64,000 nt of DNA from Spirochaetaceae bacterium (GTDB lineage Bacteria > Spirochaetota > Spirochaetia > Treponematales > Treponemataceae), in assembly GCA_017416145.1 (NCBI GenBank), contig JAFQDD010000024.1:1-64000 (forward strand), read 5' to 3'. Each line of letters opens with the position of its first letter. Position 1 is the first letter of the stretch. The notes under the pieces were generated by a model. The model was not told the origin of the DNA, ran no database searches, and saw nothing but the letters and a program-made list of their open reading frames with translations. This document shows positions 62,240 to 64,000 of this stretch, piece by piece. The position numbers were made by a program, and so were the translations under genes.

Positions 62240-64000
62240 ATGCCATTAAAAATAAATACTAAGAATTTGTCCGATTCAATTTTGGCTATTGCTGCGGTCG
62301 TGGTAATCTTGATGATTATTATTCCACTTCCAACGGTATTGCTCGATTTTTTGATGGCTTGTAATTTATTAGGTTCTCTCCTTATTCTTTTGCTTGTAAT
62401 TTATACTCCTCGAGCTATTGATTTTTCCTCTTTTCCAACTATTTTGTTGATTATTACCGTTTTTGGACTTGGTCTAAATGTTTCCTCAACCCGTTTAATA
62501 TTAACAAAGGGAGTTAATTTCGATGGAAAAATGGTTCGAGCTTTTGCTAGTTTCGTTGTTGGTAGCGGTGGAACAGAAGGTACTTTAGTTGGTTTTGTTA
62601 TCTTTATTATCATCATCGCTGTACAAGCTATGGTTATTACTAAAGGTGCTACTCGTATTGCAGAAGTTGCTGCTCGTTTTACTTTGGATGCTATGCCAAT
62701 GAAACAAGCTGCCATTGAATCTGAATACAATCAAGGAGCTTTAACAGAAGAAGAAGCTCGTCAAAAAAAACTTGAACTCCAAACTGAGTCAAATTTCTAT
62801 GCAAGTATGGATGGTGCTAGTAAATTTGTTTCTGGAAACGTAAAGCTTGGTATTTTGATTACAGTTATCAACCTTGTTGTAGGGTTAATATTTGGTATGG
62901 TTTTGCGTGGCGAAGATTTTTCGACTTCTATTGGGATTTATGCTTCCTTGACTATTGGTGATGGTTTGCTTTCTCAATTACCGTCTTTGCTAGTTTCTTT
63001 TGCAACTGGCTTGATTGTTGCTAGAGCCGCTTCTGATGGAAATACAACAATTGGTGAAAATGTAAAAAAAGAATTTACAAAGTCTTCCTACATTTACATT
63101 GTAGGTGGTGCACTGATGGGAATATTGGGATTTTTACCAGGTTTCCCTTGGTATGTACTTGTTCCTATGGGACTTGCTTTGATTTACTTGGGAATAAGAC
63201 TTCGCAAAACTGAAAAAACAAAGGTTTCAGCAAAAGAAGCTGCGGAAAATCAAAGAAAAGCTGCTGCAAATGCTCCATCACGTGAAGTTGATAGAAGTCC
63301 GATTGCTCCACTAGATGACTTGTCTTTGGAATTAGGATTGGGACTACTTCAGTTAGTTGATAAAGAAAAGGGCGCTGAGCTTCTAGAGCGAATCACTAGA
63401 ATGCGGCGGGAATCGGCTTTGGATTTGGGCTTGGTGGTGCCTCCAATTAGAATTATTGATAATACAAGGTTGGAACCAAGCGAATACAGTTTCAAAATCA
63501 AAGGTGTGGAAATCGGACGAAGTAAAATTCGTATGGGTTGCTATATGTGTATGGATACAGGTGGCGTTATCAATAAAATTGCTGGGGAAGCAACTGTTGA
63601 ACCTGCCTTCAATCTTCCTGCAATTTGGGTAACAGAAGATAAACGGGAAGAAGCTGAACGTTCTGGATATTCTGTGATTGATCCACCAACAATTATTGCA
63701 ACTCACTTAACTGAATTGATTAAAAAATATGCAGCAGATATTCTTGGACGTCAGGAAGTTAAAGCTATGCTTGATGCTCTACAAGAAAAATATCCAGCTG
63801 TTGTGGAAGAAGTTACAAAAATCTTCACAATGGGGCAGATACAAAAAGTTTTACAAGGTTTGTTGAAAGAACAAGTATCAATCAGAAATCTTGTTGTTAT
63901 TTTGGAAACTATTTCCGACTTTGGTGGAGTTACAAAAGATACATATGATTTGGTTGAAAAAGTACGACAAGCTTTGGGAAGGCAGATTTGTTTGCAATAT
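62240..64000 (+). CDS. flhA: Flagellar type III export protein FlhA (partial, cut by window end)
   Basis: The export-gate protein FlhA, with the first 587 codons in the window. Its eight transmembrane segments span about residues 15-320, between the conserved VVVILMIIIPLPTVLLDFLMACNL and LGFLPGFPWYVLVPMGLALIYLG. The FHIPEP region appears as AVQAMVITKGATRIAEVAARFTLDAMPMKQAAIESEYNQG, including the conserved Arg/Asp motif. The cytoplasmic SD1-SD4 domains begin near residue 350 (DLSLELGLGLLQLVD) and continue to the end (KVRQALGRQICLQY). The start has GTGGGGG six bases upstream and its own promoter. In treponemes flhF and an flhG-like gene usually follow; they are outside this window. Confidence 0.95.
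   Translation, partial: MPLKINTKNLSDSILAIAAVVVILMIIIPLPTVLLDFLMACNLLGSLLILLLVIYTPRAIDFSSFPTILLIITVFGLGLNVSSTRLILTKGVNFDGKMVRAFASFVVGSGGTEGTLVGFVIFIIIIAVQAMVITKGATRIAEVAARFTLDAMPMKQAAIESEYNQGALTEEEARQKKLELQTESNFYASMDGASKFVSGNVKLGILITVINLVVGLIFGMVLRGEDFSTSIGIYASLTIGDGLLSQLPSLLVSFATGLIVARAASDGNTTIGENVKKEFTKSSYIYIVGGALMGILGFLPGFPWYVLVPMGLALIYLGIRLRKTEKTKVSAKEAAENQRKAAANAPSREVDRSPIAPLDDLSLELGLGLLQLVDKEKGAELLERITRMRRESALDLGLVVPPIRIIDNTRLEPSEYSFKIKGVEIGRSKIRMGCYMCMDTGGVINKIAGEATVEPAFNLPAIWVTEDKREEAERSGYSVIDPPTIIATHLTELIKKYAADILGRQEVKAMLDALQEKYPAVVEEVTKIFTMGQIQKVLQGLLKEQVSIRNLVVILETISDFGGVTKDTYDLVEKVRQALGRQICLQY

Overview
The window is AT-rich chromosomal DNA from a spirochaete, almost certainly a host-associated Treponema. 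The best evidence is the flagellar gene order on the right (flbD-motA-motB-fliL-fliM-fliN/Y-fliO-fliP-fliQ-fliR-flhB-flhA), which is the treponemal endoflagellar operon. Supporting evidence is the long S26 signal peptidase, the Na+-pumping oxaloacetate decarboxylase set and the compact, spirochaete-like reading frames. No rRNA, CRISPR array, transposase or phage structural gene was seen.

Layout. 1-4000: hairpin repeats, a hypothetical protein, a secreted putative metallopeptidase lipoprotein and a CCA-adding/poly(A) polymerase enzyme. 4000-9710 is an accessory island. It holds small tandem and palindromic repeats, an unlisted 32-residue hydrophobic peptide facing a convergent small RNA (a type I toxin-antitoxin layout), an MmeI-like type IIL restriction-modification enzyme translationally coupled to a RES-domain (NAD+-degrading fold) protein, and a KilA-N protein bounded by 32-bp direct repeats. 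9850-19870 is core: NADP isocitrate dehydrogenase, five tRNAs in two promoter units, trigger factor-clpP-clpX, the oadGAB Na+ pump (OadA has two biotinyl domains) and a FlgJ-like rod protein. 19870-26900 is a second accessory block: a 22-bp tandem repeat array, then a type I restriction system hsdR-hsdM-fic-hsdS.

27000-53600 is mostly core: the pbpC/alpha-2-macroglobulin pair (minus strand), a Cthe_2159-like surface protein, an HPt protein, signal peptidase I, a glycosyltransferase, a DEAD-box helicase, DUF4230, hflKC with a spirochaete membrane protein, recJ, pyrimidine-nucleoside phosphorylase, recO and a PcrA/UvrD helicase. A chain of consecutive perfect hairpins sits between recO and pcrA. 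53668-64000 is the flagellar motor/export operon, cut by the window end inside flhA.

Genome-style observations. At least eight genes without a Shine-Dalgarno have an extended -10 (TGN-TATAAT-like) ending only about 6-11 nt before the start codon, so they are probably leaderless or nearly so. FliO lacks any ATG/GTG/TTG start that would include its signal peptide, and appears to start at an ACG behind a strong Shine-Dalgarno. The most promising unexplored material is the 4.2-9.7 kb island (type I toxin-like locus, coupled MmeI-RES genes, KilA-N cassette) and the multi-hairpin repeat family at 1-79 and 51253-51432. All functional calls rest on reading motifs and context by eye; no database search was run.
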